Shown here: positions 38,457 through 47,050 of the stretch, piece after piece
Layout of the letters: every line of letters begins with the position of its first letter
How positions within the stretch are numbered: the first letter of the stretch is position 1
Source: Methylophaga sp. 41_12_T18
GTDB taxonomy: Bacteria; Pseudomonadota; Gammaproteobacteria; Nitrosococcales; Methylophagaceae
Direction of reading: 5' to 3'
DNA length: 64,000 nucleotides
Assembly: GCA_002163115.1 (NCBI GenBank)
Contig: MAAI01000066.1
Location: 1-64,000 of the forward strand
Position numbers and translations under genes: made by a program
The notes under the pieces: model-generated
Seen by the model: only the letters and a program-made list of their open reading frames with translations
Database searches by the model: none
What the model was told of the DNA's origin: nothing

Positions 38457-39176
38457 TTGATGGCAATGAATGCTTTCTCAAAATTGACACATCAAATAGC
38501 GCGATTATACAGCAATCTGCTGTCTGTTCCTTGTTTACTCTGTGCTAGCCCTTGCACGACTCATGCAGTGTGCAATGAATGTATCGCTGAGTTGCCCATA
38601 TTGGGCAGTCATTGTCCTCGTTGTGCTACGCCCATTAGCGCCAATCTTACTTGTGGCCATTGCTTAAATAATCGTCATAAACAAGATAAAACGTTTAGTT
38701 TATTTAGCTATCAAACGCCCATAGATAGGCTTATTGGCGATTTTAAATATCACGACTCCGTTTATCTTAGTGCTTTTTTTTCCTCATTGATGGCCGAACA
38801 GCTTAACCAATCAATTTTGCCAAAATTATTAATGCCTATTCCCTTACACCCAAAGCGCCTCAAACAACGTGGATATAATCAATCTTTAGAATTAGCCAAA
38901 AATCTATCAAATCAACTAGCCATACCTACTGATAAGTACAATCTAATTAGAAATCGTGACACCCCGCCACAAATATCTTTACCCTATGATCAGCGCAAGC
39001 GTAATCTTCGTAACGCATTTACATTAAAGCCGTGTAATTTACCTGATCATATCGCATTAATCGATGACGTACTGACCACAGGACATACCGCCAATGCCGC
39101 AGTAAAATTATTACGGCAACAAGGTGTTATCACAATTGAACTATGGACAATTGCACGTACAATAAGCCATGATTAG
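38457..39176 (+). CDS. comF: ComF-family phosphoribosyltransferase-like protein
   Basis: 239 residues. The N-terminal zinc ribbon has cysteine pairs CLLC, CNEC, CPRC and CGHC (residues about 22-65). It is followed by a type I phosphoribosyltransferase fold with the PRPP loop IALIDDVLTTGHT near 200-212. ComF is needed for late steps of DNA uptake in competent bacteria. Its place next to bioB is common in gammaproteobacteria. The extreme N-terminus (MMAMNAF) leaves a few possible start codons. Confidence 0.9.
   Translation: MMAMNAFSKLTHQIARLYSNLLSVPCLLCASPCTTHAVCNECIAELPILGSHCPRCATPISANLTCGHCLNNRHKQDKTFSLFSYQTPIDRLIGDFKYHDSVYLSAFFSSLMAEQLNQSILPKLLMPIPLHPKRLKQRGYNQSLELAKNLSNQLAIPTDKYNLIRNRDTPPQISLPYDQRKRNLRNAFTLKPCNLPDHIALIDDVLTTGHTANAAVKLLRQQGVITIELWTIARTISHD
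38484..38511 (+). promoter_or_regulatory. Sigma70-like element inside the comF 5' end
   Basis: TTGACA (38484-38489), 16-base spacer, TATACA (38506-38511) on the plus strand. The same AT core reads TATAAT on the minus strand (38509-38504), about 80 bases upstream of the bioB start, but with a poor -35. It may mark the bioB promoter, or a start further inside comF. This is tentative. Confidence 0.3.
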
Positions 39177-39181
39177 AGCTT

Positions 39182-40282
39182 ATGGACAACCATTTGCGAT
39201 CACAAGGTCAATTGATGTCAACAGACGTTGAGAAATTACAAGCTCAGCTTGATAACTTTATTCAAATTGCGAAAAACAATGAACGTAAGCAGATCAACTT
39301 TCAACAATATGAGTTGAGTTTGCTCAACTGTTCTGATCTATTTGAACTGCTCACGTTGATCCTTGAGCAGCATAAAGAAAAATTTCAACTGACTGAAGTG
39401 ACCTTGTTACTACATGATCCTGAGTATGAATTTCAGCGTTTAATTGATTCCAGAACAACACCACCACCTTGGCGAAAGAAACTGTTGTTTCAACAAAACT
39501 TACAGTTTATTAATCAATATTTCACCATACTGCGTAAACCACGCCTGTCAGAATTCTCTCTGCACCAGCATCAGCATTTATTTCTAGATAACGATACCCT
39601 ACGCTCTGTTGCGTTATTGCCTTTGGTTCGCCATAACAAGTTAATTGGTAGCTTAAACTTAGGCAGCCGCAAAGCCGATAGATTTCAGGCCAATATCGGT
39701 ACCCAGTTTCTACAACATCTTGCCGCGGTGGTTTCAGCTTGTATTGAAAATACTCGTTTGCACGAACATATTAAACAAGTTGGCTTACGCGATCCTCTAA
39801 CTGGTGTTAATAACCGTCGTTTCTTTGATCAACGTGTAGAAGAAGAAGTAAAACGTGCTCAACGTAATAAAACACCTTTATCCTGTTTATTTATCGACTT
39901 AGATCATTTCAAACGGATCAATGATAACCATGGCCACCAAGCAGGCGATGCCGTACTCAAGCAAACGGCACACATCCTTGATGACACCATTCGCGCCAAT
40001 GATGTGCTCGCCCGTTATGGCGGCGAAGAATTCGTTTGTTTATTGGCTGATACAACTGGTGATGATGCCAAAGAGCTCGCTGATCGAGTTCGTGAAAAAG
40101 TAGCTAATACAGTCTTTCAGATCTCACCATCAGTATCGCTCAATATCACCATGTCGGTAGGCTTAGCCACCTTAGATGAAACCACCAACGTTTATTCCAG
40201 CAGCCAATTAATCCATGCAGCAGATCAAGCCGTCTATGTTGCTAAAGTATCAGGCCGAAATAGAGTGCATAAAGCCAACTAA
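39182..40282 (+). CDS. Diguanylate cyclase: DUF484/GAF-like sensor plus GGDEF
   Basis: 366 residues, soluble. The N-terminal coiled coil (about 10-45) is followed by a DUF484/GAF-like domain (about 45-195; RSVALLPLVRHNKLIGSLNL, GTQFLQHLAAVV). A GGDEF domain follows from about 207 (DPLTGVNNRRFF). The active site is GGEEF at 280-284, and an intact I-site RAND at 271-274 allows feedback by c-di-GMP. Expected activity: 2 GTP to c-di-GMP. MshE and the PilZ protein are possible targets in this window. ATG at 39215 is an alternative start with a better ribosome binding site. Confidence 0.9.
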   Translation: MDNHLRSQGQLMSTDVEKLQAQLDNFIQIAKNNERKQINFQQYELSLLNCSDLFELLTLILEQHKEKFQLTEVTLLLHDPEYEFQRLIDSRTTPPPWRKKLLFQQNLQFINQYFTILRKPRLSEFSLHQHQHLFLDNDTLRSVALLPLVRHNKLIGSLNLGSRKADRFQANIGTQFLQHLAAVVSACIENTRLHEHIKQVGLRDPLTGVNNRRFFDQRVEEEVKRAQRNKTPLSCLFIDLDHFKRINDNHGHQAGDAVLKQTAHILDDTIRANDVLARYGGEEFVCLLADTTGDDAKELADRVREKVANTVFQISPSVSLNITMSVGLATLDETTNVYSSSQLIHAADQAVYVAKVSGRNRVHKAN

Positions 40283-40287
40283 TTACC

Positions 40288-40722
40288 ATGCTATTGACCT
40301 TTATTATCAATAGTTTATTAATCACTCTCACCGTTATTATTCATTATGAATTATTGTACAACCTGGCAGTAAAACTACCGTTATTACCGGTTAAGCCACG
40401 ACTGCGGGTGTTATGTGGCGTATTTATTATTTTATTGGCGCATATTATAGAAATCTGGCTGTTTGCCTTTGCTTATTTCTTGATGATCAATATTGATGGT
40501 CTTGGCAGTCTAAGTGGCAACTTCAATCAGAGTCTACTCGATTGTAGTTATTTTTCTTTTACCAGTTATACCACCTTAGGTTTCGGTGATATTGTGCCGA
40601 CCGGTCATATTCGTTTTTTAACAGGCTTAGAGTCATTGACAGGATTGGTGATGATCACCTGGTCAGCATCATTCTTATTTATTGAAATGCAAAAGTTTTG
40701 GCCTAAAGGCAGAGCGACCTAG
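40288..40722 (+). CDS. Two-pore-helix K+ channel-like membrane protein
   Basis: 144 residues with membrane helices at about 3-25, 45-68 and 112-133. A pore loop contains the filter TLGFGD (SYTTLGFGDIVPTG), close to the TVGYGD of potassium channels. This is the Ion_trans_2-type core without a ligand or RCK domain. Gly-Phe-Gly in place of Gly-Tyr-Gly is seen in some functional channels, so selectivity is plausible but unproven. It starts 5 bases after the diguanylate cyclase stop, so the two are probably cotranscribed. Confidence 0.8.
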   Translation: MLLTFIINSLLITLTVIIHYELLYNLAVKLPLLPVKPRLRVLCGVFIILLAHIIEIWLFAFAYFLMINIDGLGSLSGNFNQSLLDCSYFSFTSYTTLGFGDIVPTGHIRFLTGLESLTGLVMITWSASFLFIEMQKFWPKGRAT

Positions 40723-40735
40723 ATTCAAGTTCAGA

Positions 40736-41566
40736 CTAACGAATAATAATCGCACTAGGATGATGTACTAATATCGAAAACTTCTGTTTCGACCGTGAGG
40801 CCCAACCTCTAACTTCAAGAGCTTGATTCAAGTATGTCTCTAACTCTGGGAATAAATGAAGATTAGTTTTAGCGATGCGAAGATCGACATTTTTCGACAA
40901 CATTAATCGTACATAACTACGACCATGTTTAATTGATGTTGCCGTAGCTAAATATCGCTGCCAACCTTTCGAATTAGCTTTGGATAATTGTTCGACTGGA
41001 CGTGGCTTGGTTTTGGCTTGCGACCATATGCCCAGTTGAGCTAATTCAGCGTGCTGTTGAGCGGAGGTAAGTTCCTCACTGTAACGTAAGTTTGGAGGAA
41101 TAATCGTCACCGTTGCCAAGCCTTGTGCAACGATGGTTAGGTTTAAATGTTCATCATCAGCTAAAAAACAATGGGCTAATAATCGTTTATATTTATCACG
41201 TCGCTGTTGATCATACTCAAGATAAACTTGGCCCTGTTGGAGTTTTTTCTGTAACCACAGCTTAGCTTGTTGGCCACCTTGTTCGCCTTGCCGCAGTCTA
41301 CTTTCGATCTCAGGTGTATTGATACCTAATAAACGAACACGCTCGCCATTTTCTAAAATAATGGTATCGCCATCATAAACTTTCGCTACCGAATGTAAGT
41401 AACGATAAGGCTGAACTTGGCTAATAACCGGTTGTGAGTTGGCTGTCGCTAAATCAGAAAATGTAACATTGCCATCATCATCCTGACTGCGATAGATATC
41501 TGCCGCAAACAAATTGGCCTGCATAAGCAGGCCAATGAGTAATCCATTTCTCATCCATAACTTCAT
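40736..41566 (-). CDS. Secreted thermonuclease-family protein with DUF4124-like N-terminus
   Basis: 276 residues with a signal peptide (about 1-21, ending LFAADIY). A short DUF4124-like module (IYRSQDDDGNVTFSDLA) is followed by a staphylococcal-nuclease-like OB fold with VYDGDTI, ERVRLLGINTPE (catalytic Arg and Asp/Glu pattern) and YDQQRRDKYKRLLAHCFL. The third part (about 190-276) is unassigned. Expected role: periplasmic or extracellular nuclease, for example nutrient DNA/RNA use. It is convergent with the channel gene, 13 bases away. Confidence 0.83.
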   Translation of the reverse strand: MKLWMRNGLLIGLLMQANLFAADIYRSQDDDGNVTFSDLATANSQPVISQVQPYRYLHSVAKVYDGDTIILENGERVRLLGINTPEIESRLRQGEQGGQQAKLWLQKKLQQGQVYLEYDQQRRDKYKRLLAHCFLADDEHLNLTIVAQGLATVTIIPPNLRYSEELTSAQQHAELAQLGIWSQAKTKPRPVEQLSKANSKGWQRYLATATSIKHGRSYVRLMLSKNVDLRIAKTNLHLFPELETYLNQALEVRGWASRSKQKFSILVHHPSAIIIR

Positions 41567-41607
41567 AGAGACATTGTCCCATGAAAAAGGCGAGTGTGGT
41601 TAATGAG

Positions 41608-42354
41608 TTATCGTACGCCACTCCAACCAGAACCTAGGTCAAGGTTCTCGAACCAGTTTAAGAATTTATCAACATCTTCACCTTTGAAAATAGCACCATG
41701 TTGAGGACATAACATCTCAACATCACGCTTTCTAACTTGTGCTATCCAACGCATTTTTGCCGTATTTGATGGCATCCAACGACGATGGAAATATTCCATA
41801 TACTGGGTATGTTGTTCAAAGTCAGTTACAAAAGAACCAGCATAATCATCTGGTAATAATGCCGAACCAACATCACCTGAAAATAAAATTTTCGCTTTTG
41901 GATCGTAAAGAGACAAGTTACCTGATGAATGCAAATAATGAGCAGGGATAACTTCTAAATCATGGCCGCCCAAAGTAATAAAACCACCTTCATCAGGAAT
42001 CGGTCTAATATTTTCTAATTTAACACCAAAATGAGCAATAAATTTAACCCAAATCTTAGGCATATAAACAATTAGATCGGGATTAGTTTGGCTCCACAAT
42101 GCTAATGATGAAATAACATCAGGATCTTGGTGTGATACAAACACAGCTTCAACATTGGCTAAGTCAAAGTGTTTAGAAAATTCCGCAGCGACTACAGAAA
42201 ATATCTCACCACCACCGGGATCAAGTAACAAGCCACGATCGTTATTTCGGATTAAATATTGGTTGGTATCGATGACTTCTGACCGTCGTTCTTGATCCTG
42301 CCCCAACATCATCCAGCTATGGCTGTTTTTGGTATATAGTTGTTCAACGCGCAT
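41608..42354 (-). CDS. FprA-like diiron metallo-beta-lactamase protein (ODP-type oxygen/redox sensor candidate)
   Basis: 248 residues, soluble, MBL fold without a flavodoxin domain. Metal ligands follow the flavodiiron pattern: H75-Q-D77-P-D79, H142 (HYLHSSGN), bridging D161 (SGDVGSA) and H219 (CPQHGA). The usual second ligand Glu is Asp here and the final His of HxExDH is Val. Stand-alone proteins of this fold (oxygen-binding diiron proteins, ODP) act as sensors next to chemoreceptors in Treponema and Vibrio; that is family knowledge. Its ATG overlaps the stop of the chemoreceptor-like gene by 11 bases. A plain hydrolase role is the alternative. Confidence 0.8.
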   Translation of the reverse strand: MRVEQLYTKNSHSWMMLGQDQERRSEVIDTNQYLIRNNDRGLLLDPGGGEIFSVVAAEFSKHFDLANVEAVFVSHQDPDVISSLALWSQTNPDLIVYMPKIWVKFIAHFGVKLENIRPIPDEGGFITLGGHDLEVIPAHYLHSSGNLSLYDPKAKILFSGDVGSALLPDDYAGSFVTDFEQHTQYMEYFHRRWMPSNTAKMRWIAQVRKRDVEMLCPQHGAIFKGEDVDKFLNWFENLDLGSGWSGVR

Positions 42355-43033
42355 AGAGCAAGTTCCTCTGGTTTGATTGTTGTTTTTCCATCGTATCTGT
42401 TAAATCTCGCAATAAAGAGTGCTGACGGGAAGATTGTGTACCTAATTGGCGAACCAGTTCTCTTAACATGTTAGCGACCGCTTCAAAACTCACGCCATGC
42501 TCACCAGCACTCGCCGCTTCTACTGAGGAACATACCGCCAAATATTCACCTTTTTTAACCAAAGTCGCCACCGGAGACAGTAAGTTTTTTAACGAGCCCA
42601 AACTCCGACTTAATTTCGTATTATGATCGCGGATCTCATCAACCACATATCGTTGACCCCGTTCAAAATATTTAGGTGATGTTTTTGTCGCCTTTTCATC
42701 TAACCGATTCAATAAGTTTCTATAGGTCATATAGTCAGAGAATAATCTAGCTAGGTTTGATGCCAGCTTTACAATGTCATTAATGACTTTTTGAGTATCA
42801 TTAATGCAATGAGACACATCATCACCGAGCAATTGAATATCTTGCGTTAATACACGAAAGGCATCGCCTTCACTGCCTGCTCGTGCCGCCGAACTAACTG
42901 CATTTGATGACAATAGGTGCATCTGCTTTGCTAGTGGCACTAACTTATGTAATTCAGTATTTAAGCTTACGCATTGGCGAAAAACCATGTCGTATGCTTC
43001 CCCTATATTTCGGGTATATAAATTTTCGCTCAC
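42344..43033 (-). CDS. Soluble chemoreceptor-like protein with two hairpin-tip motifs
   Basis: 229 residues, all helical, no membrane segment or signal peptide. Residues 34-70 (LAKQMHLLSSNAVSSAARAG, then SEGDAFRVLTQDI) align without gaps to the chemoreceptor tip (QTNLLALNAAIEAARAG...). Residues 163-198 (EYLAVCSSVEAASAGEHGVS, then FEAVANMLRELV) do so again. Copy 1 has Ser48 for the tip Glu but keeps Arg51; copy 2 keeps Glu172 but has Ser175 for Arg. Coiled helices connect them. It lies upstream of and overlaps the diiron gene, implying a joint signalling role. CheA/CheW binding is uncertain. Confidence 0.72.
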   Translation of the reverse strand: MSENLYTRNIGEAYDMVFRQCVSLNTELHKLVPLAKQMHLLSSNAVSSAARAGSEGDAFRVLTQDIQLLGDDVSHCINDTQKVINDIVKLASNLARLFSDYMTYRNLLNRLDEKATKTSPKYFERGQRYVVDEIRDHNTKLSRSLGSLKNLLSPVATLVKKGEYLAVCSSVEAASAGEHGVSFEAVANMLRELVRQLGTQSSRQHSLLRDLTDTMEKQQSNQRNLLYAR

Positions 43034-43061
43034 AGGTGGCCTCGTAAATTTGTTTTCTGTA

Positions 43062-43928
43062 TCAAATTAATACGTAGTGGACGGCAATACCTATAAATAA
43101 TGCAGCACCTACCCAATTGTTATTAAGGAAGGCAAGCAAGCACTGTGCCGGTTGTCGCTGCTTGACCAAATTTTGTTGATATACAAATAGGCCAACAGTT
43201 GCTGCCACTGCCAAATAATAAACTAAGTCCATTTCTAATTGATTGCCAATCAGAATGATTATAAGCAAATAGGTAGCTTGTAATATACCGATTATTGTTC
43301 GGTCATCATCACCGAATAATATAGCGGTTGATTTCACGCCAGCTAGTAAATCATCTTCACGATCAGCCATCGCATAATATGTATCATACGCCGTTGTCCA
43401 CAAAATATTTGCTAAAAATAACAACCAGGCAATAACAGGTACTGTTTCTGTCTGAGCGGTAAATGCCATCGGTATTGCCCAACCAAACGCTGCGCCTAAA
43501 TATACTTGTGGTAGAAAGGTATAGCGCTTCATAAAGGGATAAGTGGCCGCTAAAAATAACGCGACAAACGACATTAAAATCGTCATTGTATTCAAGAATA
43601 AAACTAAGATAAATGCCAGCAATGACAGTCCGGCAAATGTGAACAGCGCATGTTTTGGCTGTAAAGCACCGGTAGCTAACGGCCGATTAACGGTACGTGC
43701 GACCAAGCCATCAACATCTCGATCAGCATAATCATTAATCACACAACCCGCTGAGCGCATCACAATCACACCCATGACAAAGATAAATAAGATATCAAGA
43801 TCGGGCATGCCATCAGCTGCAATCCATAATGCTGATAGGGTTGGCCAAAGTAATAACAAGATACCTATTGGCCGATCTAAACGCATCAATTGCACATAGG
43901 GCATTATTTTTTTCTGCCAAGACTCCAT
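43062..43928 (-). CDS. ubiA: UbiA, 4-hydroxybenzoate polyprenyltransferase
   Basis: Inner-membrane prenyltransferase attaching the isoprenoid tail to 4-hydroxybenzoate in ubiquinone synthesis. The 288 residues have about eight or nine helices and the two Asp-rich motifs [10 protein letters not shown] (near 65) and the [12 protein letters not shown] region (near 185). GLxxLWPT is seen near the N-terminus ([12 protein letters not shown]). Its ATG abuts the ubiC stop (43928), so the two steps of the pathway are coupled. Confidence 0.95.
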   Translation of the reverse strand: MESWQKKIMPYVQLMRLDRPIGILLLLWPTLSALWIAADGMPDLDILFIFVMGVIVMRSAGCVINDYADRDVDGLVARTVNRPLATGALQPKHALFTFAGLSLLAFILVLFLNTMTILMSFVALFLAATYPFMKRYTFLPQVYLGAAFGWAIPMAFTAQTETVPVIAWLLFLANILWTTAYDTYYAMADREDDLLAGVKSTAILFGDDDRTIIGILQATYLLIIILIGNQLEMDLVYYLAVAATVGLFVYQQNLVKQRQPAQCLLAFLNNNWVGAALFIGIAVHYVLI

Positions 43929-44467
43929 TAGTCATTATCCACTAAAGTCGGCAAAAATATCTCATTCACCAGCAGAACTTTGCCGCCTATATAAAACCGA
44001 GATCGTCTGGCCCATAATTCGTCTGGTCGATAATTTTCTTCTAACACAGCCATTTCATATAACCACTCACCCGGTGTTAAACGTGCGACTTCAATAGGGT
44101 CTCGTTTTACCGTTGGGTCGGTAAACAATAATTCACCTAATGGTTTAGTTCCTAATGCACTGAAGCGTTTTTTCATCGCCTGATAAGTGGCTAGAGGAAT
44201 AATCGTTCTGGCATACACTTTGGCATTATCACCATCCATCAAACGGACTTCACGTTGCATAGCCATTTGCGTGGTCGGAATGCCTAAATTAATGCACTCA
44301 TCAGGTAACGCTTTAATCCAGTGGTTGCCTAATAATTGCACTGAAAATCCATGCTCACTCACTGTCTGTAATCGGCGAGTTAACGAGCCAGTATCAGTTA
44401 ACCAAGCAGTCAGTTGTGAGGGGATTAATCGTCGTTGAGCACAATGCCAGCTGGGCCAATGTTTCAT
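43928..44467 (-). CDS. ubiC: UbiC, chorismate lyase
   Basis: Converts chorismate to 4-hydroxybenzoate and pyruvate, supplying UbiA; cytosolic. The 179 residues have the family pattern [18 protein letters not shown] near the N-terminus, REVRLM, ARTIIPL and the C-terminal [20 protein letters not shown] containing conserved Arg/Glu residues. It ends where ubiA begins and follows recG by about 20 bases. Confidence 0.94.
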   Translation of the reverse strand: MKHWPSWHCAQRRLIPSQLTAWLTDTGSLTRRLQTVSEHGFSVQLLGNHWIKALPDECINLGIPTTQMAMQREVRLMDGDNAKVYARTIIPLATYQAMKKRFSALGTKPLGELLFTDPTVKRDPIEVARLTPGEWLYEMAVLEENYRPDELWARRSRFYIGGKVLLVNEIFLPTLVDND

Positions 44468-44488
44468 TTTGCCATCTCTTTTAACATG

Positions 44489-46576
44489 TTATACCTGTCC
44501 AAAATCAATCCTATGTCCAAACCAACGAGTAATTAAGTCTTCTGCCCGCTCCGGTGTCGATTGCAAGAAGCTATCTGCAGCTTGTTGCATCACTGCAACG
44601 AGGTCTTGGTCTTCAACTAAATCAGCAACCCGAAATTGTGGCAAGCCCGTTTGTCTGGTGCCTAATAATTCACCTGGACCTCGTAACTCAAGATCACGTT
44701 GGGCAATGACAAAACCATCATTGGTTTCACGCAAACATTTTAAGCGAGCTTGCCCCTTTTCTGAGAGCGGAGAATGATACATCAACACACAGTGACTTTG
44801 AATACTGCCCCGACCGACTCGGCCTCTTAATTGATGTAATTGCGCCAAACCTAAGCGCTCTGAATTCTCAATCACCATTAAACTGGCATTAGGTACATCC
44901 ACCCCCACCTCGATCACCGTTGTTGCCACCAGCAAATCAATATCACCGGCTTTAAACGCCTGCATGATCGCTTCTTTTTCATGACCTTTCATCCTGCCAT
45001 GAACTAAAGCGATTCGTAAGTCAGGCAGTGCTTGCTGCAACTCGATAGTACTATCTTCTGCAGCCTGACACTGTAAATGCTCTGACTCTTCAATCAGCGT
45101 GCAAACCCAATAAACTTGTCGTTTTTCCTGACATGCCACAGCCACTCGAGCCACGATATCATCACGACGACTGTCCGGAATAACAACTGTTGTAACTGGA
45201 CTTCGCCCAGGTGGTAACTCATCGATTACCGATACATTCAAATCGGCATAAGCCGTCATCGCTAAGGTTCTAGGTATCGGTGTTGCCGTCATCACTAATT
45301 GATGAGGAACCAGCTCCAGGTTTTTACCTTTATCCCGCAACGCTAGCCGTTGATGCACACCAAATCGGTGTTGCTCATCAATCACCACCAAACCTAAATT
45401 ATTGAATACGACTTCATCTTGAAACAAAGCATGAGTGCCGACAGCAACCCGAATTTCACCACTGTCTAAATCAGCTAAAGTTTGCTTTCTTTCTGCTGCT
45501 GTTTGCTTACCGACACACCAACCTACCGAAATACCTAACGGCTCAAGCCATGCTTTAAAAGTACGTAAGTGTTGTTCCGCCAACAACTCAGTCGGTGCCA
45601 TCATCACCGCTTGATAACCGGCCGACACCGCAGAAACTACCGCCATAGCAGCCACTACCGTTTTACCCGATCCCACATCGCCTTGCACTAAGCGCTGCAT
45701 CGGTTGGTTTTGAGTAATATCCAGCAGGATTTCATCAATCACACGTTGTTGTGCATTGGTCAGCGGAAATGGCAGTTGTTGTAAAAACTGCTGGCTATGT
45801 TCATCTACGCCTTTCAACACTGGCGATTTATGTTGTAACGTTCGTTGTCGCAACTGACGCATACTCACTTGATGAGCGAGTAACTCTTCATAGGCTAAAC
45901 GACGTTGGGTAGGATGGGTACGTTCTAATAATTGCTGCACATCAACATCAGGTGGAGGCTGATGGACATAACGTAAGGCATCGGTCAGCGAATAATGAGC
46001 CACTGGGTGTAACCGATTATTCTCACTAAGTAATTCAGGCAAACTACTATTGTCCAAACATGCCAATGCTTGTTTTAATAATTTCCTTAAACTCAGTTGA
46101 TGCAAACCTTCCGTTGTAGGATAGATGGGAGTTAACTCTGTCTCTACCGGTACAAAACCTTCAACTGCAATAATCTTATATTCGGGGTGTACCATCTCTA
46201 ATGACGATGGACCATTGCGTAATTCACCAAAACAACGTACCCGTGCACCTTGGCTGAGCTGCTGTTGCTGAGTTTTGGAAAAGTGAAAAAAGCGTAATAC
46301 CAGTGAGCCGGTACCGTCTTCAATATGACACAACAAAGAACGACGGCGGCCAAATTTAATTTGGCTGAGCTTAACGGTGCCTTCAATCAGGCATTCTTGG
46401 TGTAATCGAACACTGCCTAATGGATGTAGGCGGGTACGATCTTGATAGCGAAGAGGCAAATGAAACAACAAATCTTGAACCTGTTGTATGCCTATTTTGT
46501 GAAGACGTTCAGCTACTTTACTGCCAACGCCTTTTAAAGCAGTAACGGACTGCGATAATACTAAATTGTCGACCAC
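44489..46576 (-). CDS. recG: RecG, replication-fork-reversal DNA helicase
   Basis: Branch-migrating helicase for stalled forks and Holliday junctions. The 695 residues have an N-terminal wedge/OB domain (about 60-165), then helicase motifs: Walker A GDVGSGKT (299-306), TELLAEQH, DEQHRFG (motif II), TATPIPRT (motif III), VATTVIEVGVDVPNA and QLRGRVGRG (motif VI). The gene order spoT-ridA-recG is common in gammaproteobacteria. The C-terminal TWR-like region ends in RxxxIDFGQ. Confidence 0.96.
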   Translation of the reverse strand: MVDNLVLSQSVTALKGVGSKVAERLHKIGIQQVQDLLFHLPLRYQDRTRLHPLGSVRLHQECLIEGTVKLSQIKFGRRRSLLCHIEDGTGSLVLRFFHFSKTQQQQLSQGARVRCFGELRNGPSSLEMVHPEYKIIAVEGFVPVETELTPIYPTTEGLHQLSLRKLLKQALACLDNSSLPELLSENNRLHPVAHYSLTDALRYVHQPPPDVDVQQLLERTHPTQRRLAYEELLAHQVSMRQLRQRTLQHKSPVLKGVDEHSQQFLQQLPFPLTNAQQRVIDEILLDITQNQPMQRLVQGDVGSGKTVVAAMAVVSAVSAGYQAVMMAPTELLAEQHLRTFKAWLEPLGISVGWCVGKQTAAERKQTLADLDSGEIRVAVGTHALFQDEVVFNNLGLVVIDEQHRFGVHQRLALRDKGKNLELVPHQLVMTATPIPRTLAMTAYADLNVSVIDELPPGRSPVTTVVIPDSRRDDIVARVAVACQEKRQVYWVCTLIEESEHLQCQAAEDSTIELQQALPDLRIALVHGRMKGHEKEAIMQAFKAGDIDLLVATTVIEVGVDVPNASLMVIENSERLGLAQLHQLRGRVGRGSIQSHCVLMYHSPLSEKGQARLKCLRETNDGFVIAQRDLELRGPGELLGTRQTGLPQFRVADLVEDQDLVAVMQQAADSFLQSTPERAEDLITRWFGHRIDFGQV

Positions 46577-46605
46577 CGTCCGTTACCTATCTTCTTCAAC
46601 TATTC

Positions 46606-46992
46606 TTATGCGCCTAAGTGCATAACGGCATCCATTTCTACCGGTACACCTTTGGGTAAAGATGCCACGCCAATAGCGGCGCGAGCAGGATAAGGTTGCT
46701 CAAAATATTCGGCCATGATTTCATTAACAGTGCCGAAGTAGCTCAAATCGGTTAAGAAAATGTTTAATTTTGCAATATCTTGCAATGTGCCGCCTGCCGC
46801 TACCGCAACGGCTGATAAGTTATCAAATACCTGACGTACTTGAGTTCCAAAATCACCTTCAATCACTGTCATTGTTTCAGGCACTAAAGGGATTTGCCCT
46901 GATAAATAAACTGTATCGCCAACTTTAACTGCTTGTGAATAAGTACCAATTGCTTCAGGTGCATTTGATGTATGAATAATTTTGCGAGCCAT
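46606..46992 (-). CDS. ridA: RidA, enamine/imine deaminase
   Basis: Hydrolyses reactive 2-aminoacrylate-type enamines from PLP enzymes. The 128 residues form the YjgF/RidA chorismate-mutase-like trimer fold. Key segments are [27 protein letters not shown], the Arg in [15 protein letters not shown] and the terminal [13 protein letters not shown] at 46992 (MARKIIHT) is chosen over 47013 because GGAGAG lies 5-10 bases before it and the N-terminus then matches the family. It lies between spoT and recG. Confidence 0.94.
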   Translation of the reverse strand: MARKIIHTSNAPEAIGTYSQAVKVGDTVYLSGQIPLVPETMTVIEGDFGTQVRQVFDNLSAVAVAAGGTLQDIAKLNIFLTDLSYFGTVNEIMAEYFEQPYPARAAIGVASLPKGVPVEMDAVMHLGA

Positions 46993-47050
46993 TTTACTCT
47001 CCGTTAGGTTCACCTAATGCTAGGTGATAATTAAAATCAATATATTAGGG

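Noticed and set aside
38423-38520. BirA-type biotin operator between bioB and comF
   Set aside because: No TTGTAAACC/GGTTTACAA-like dyad could be found.
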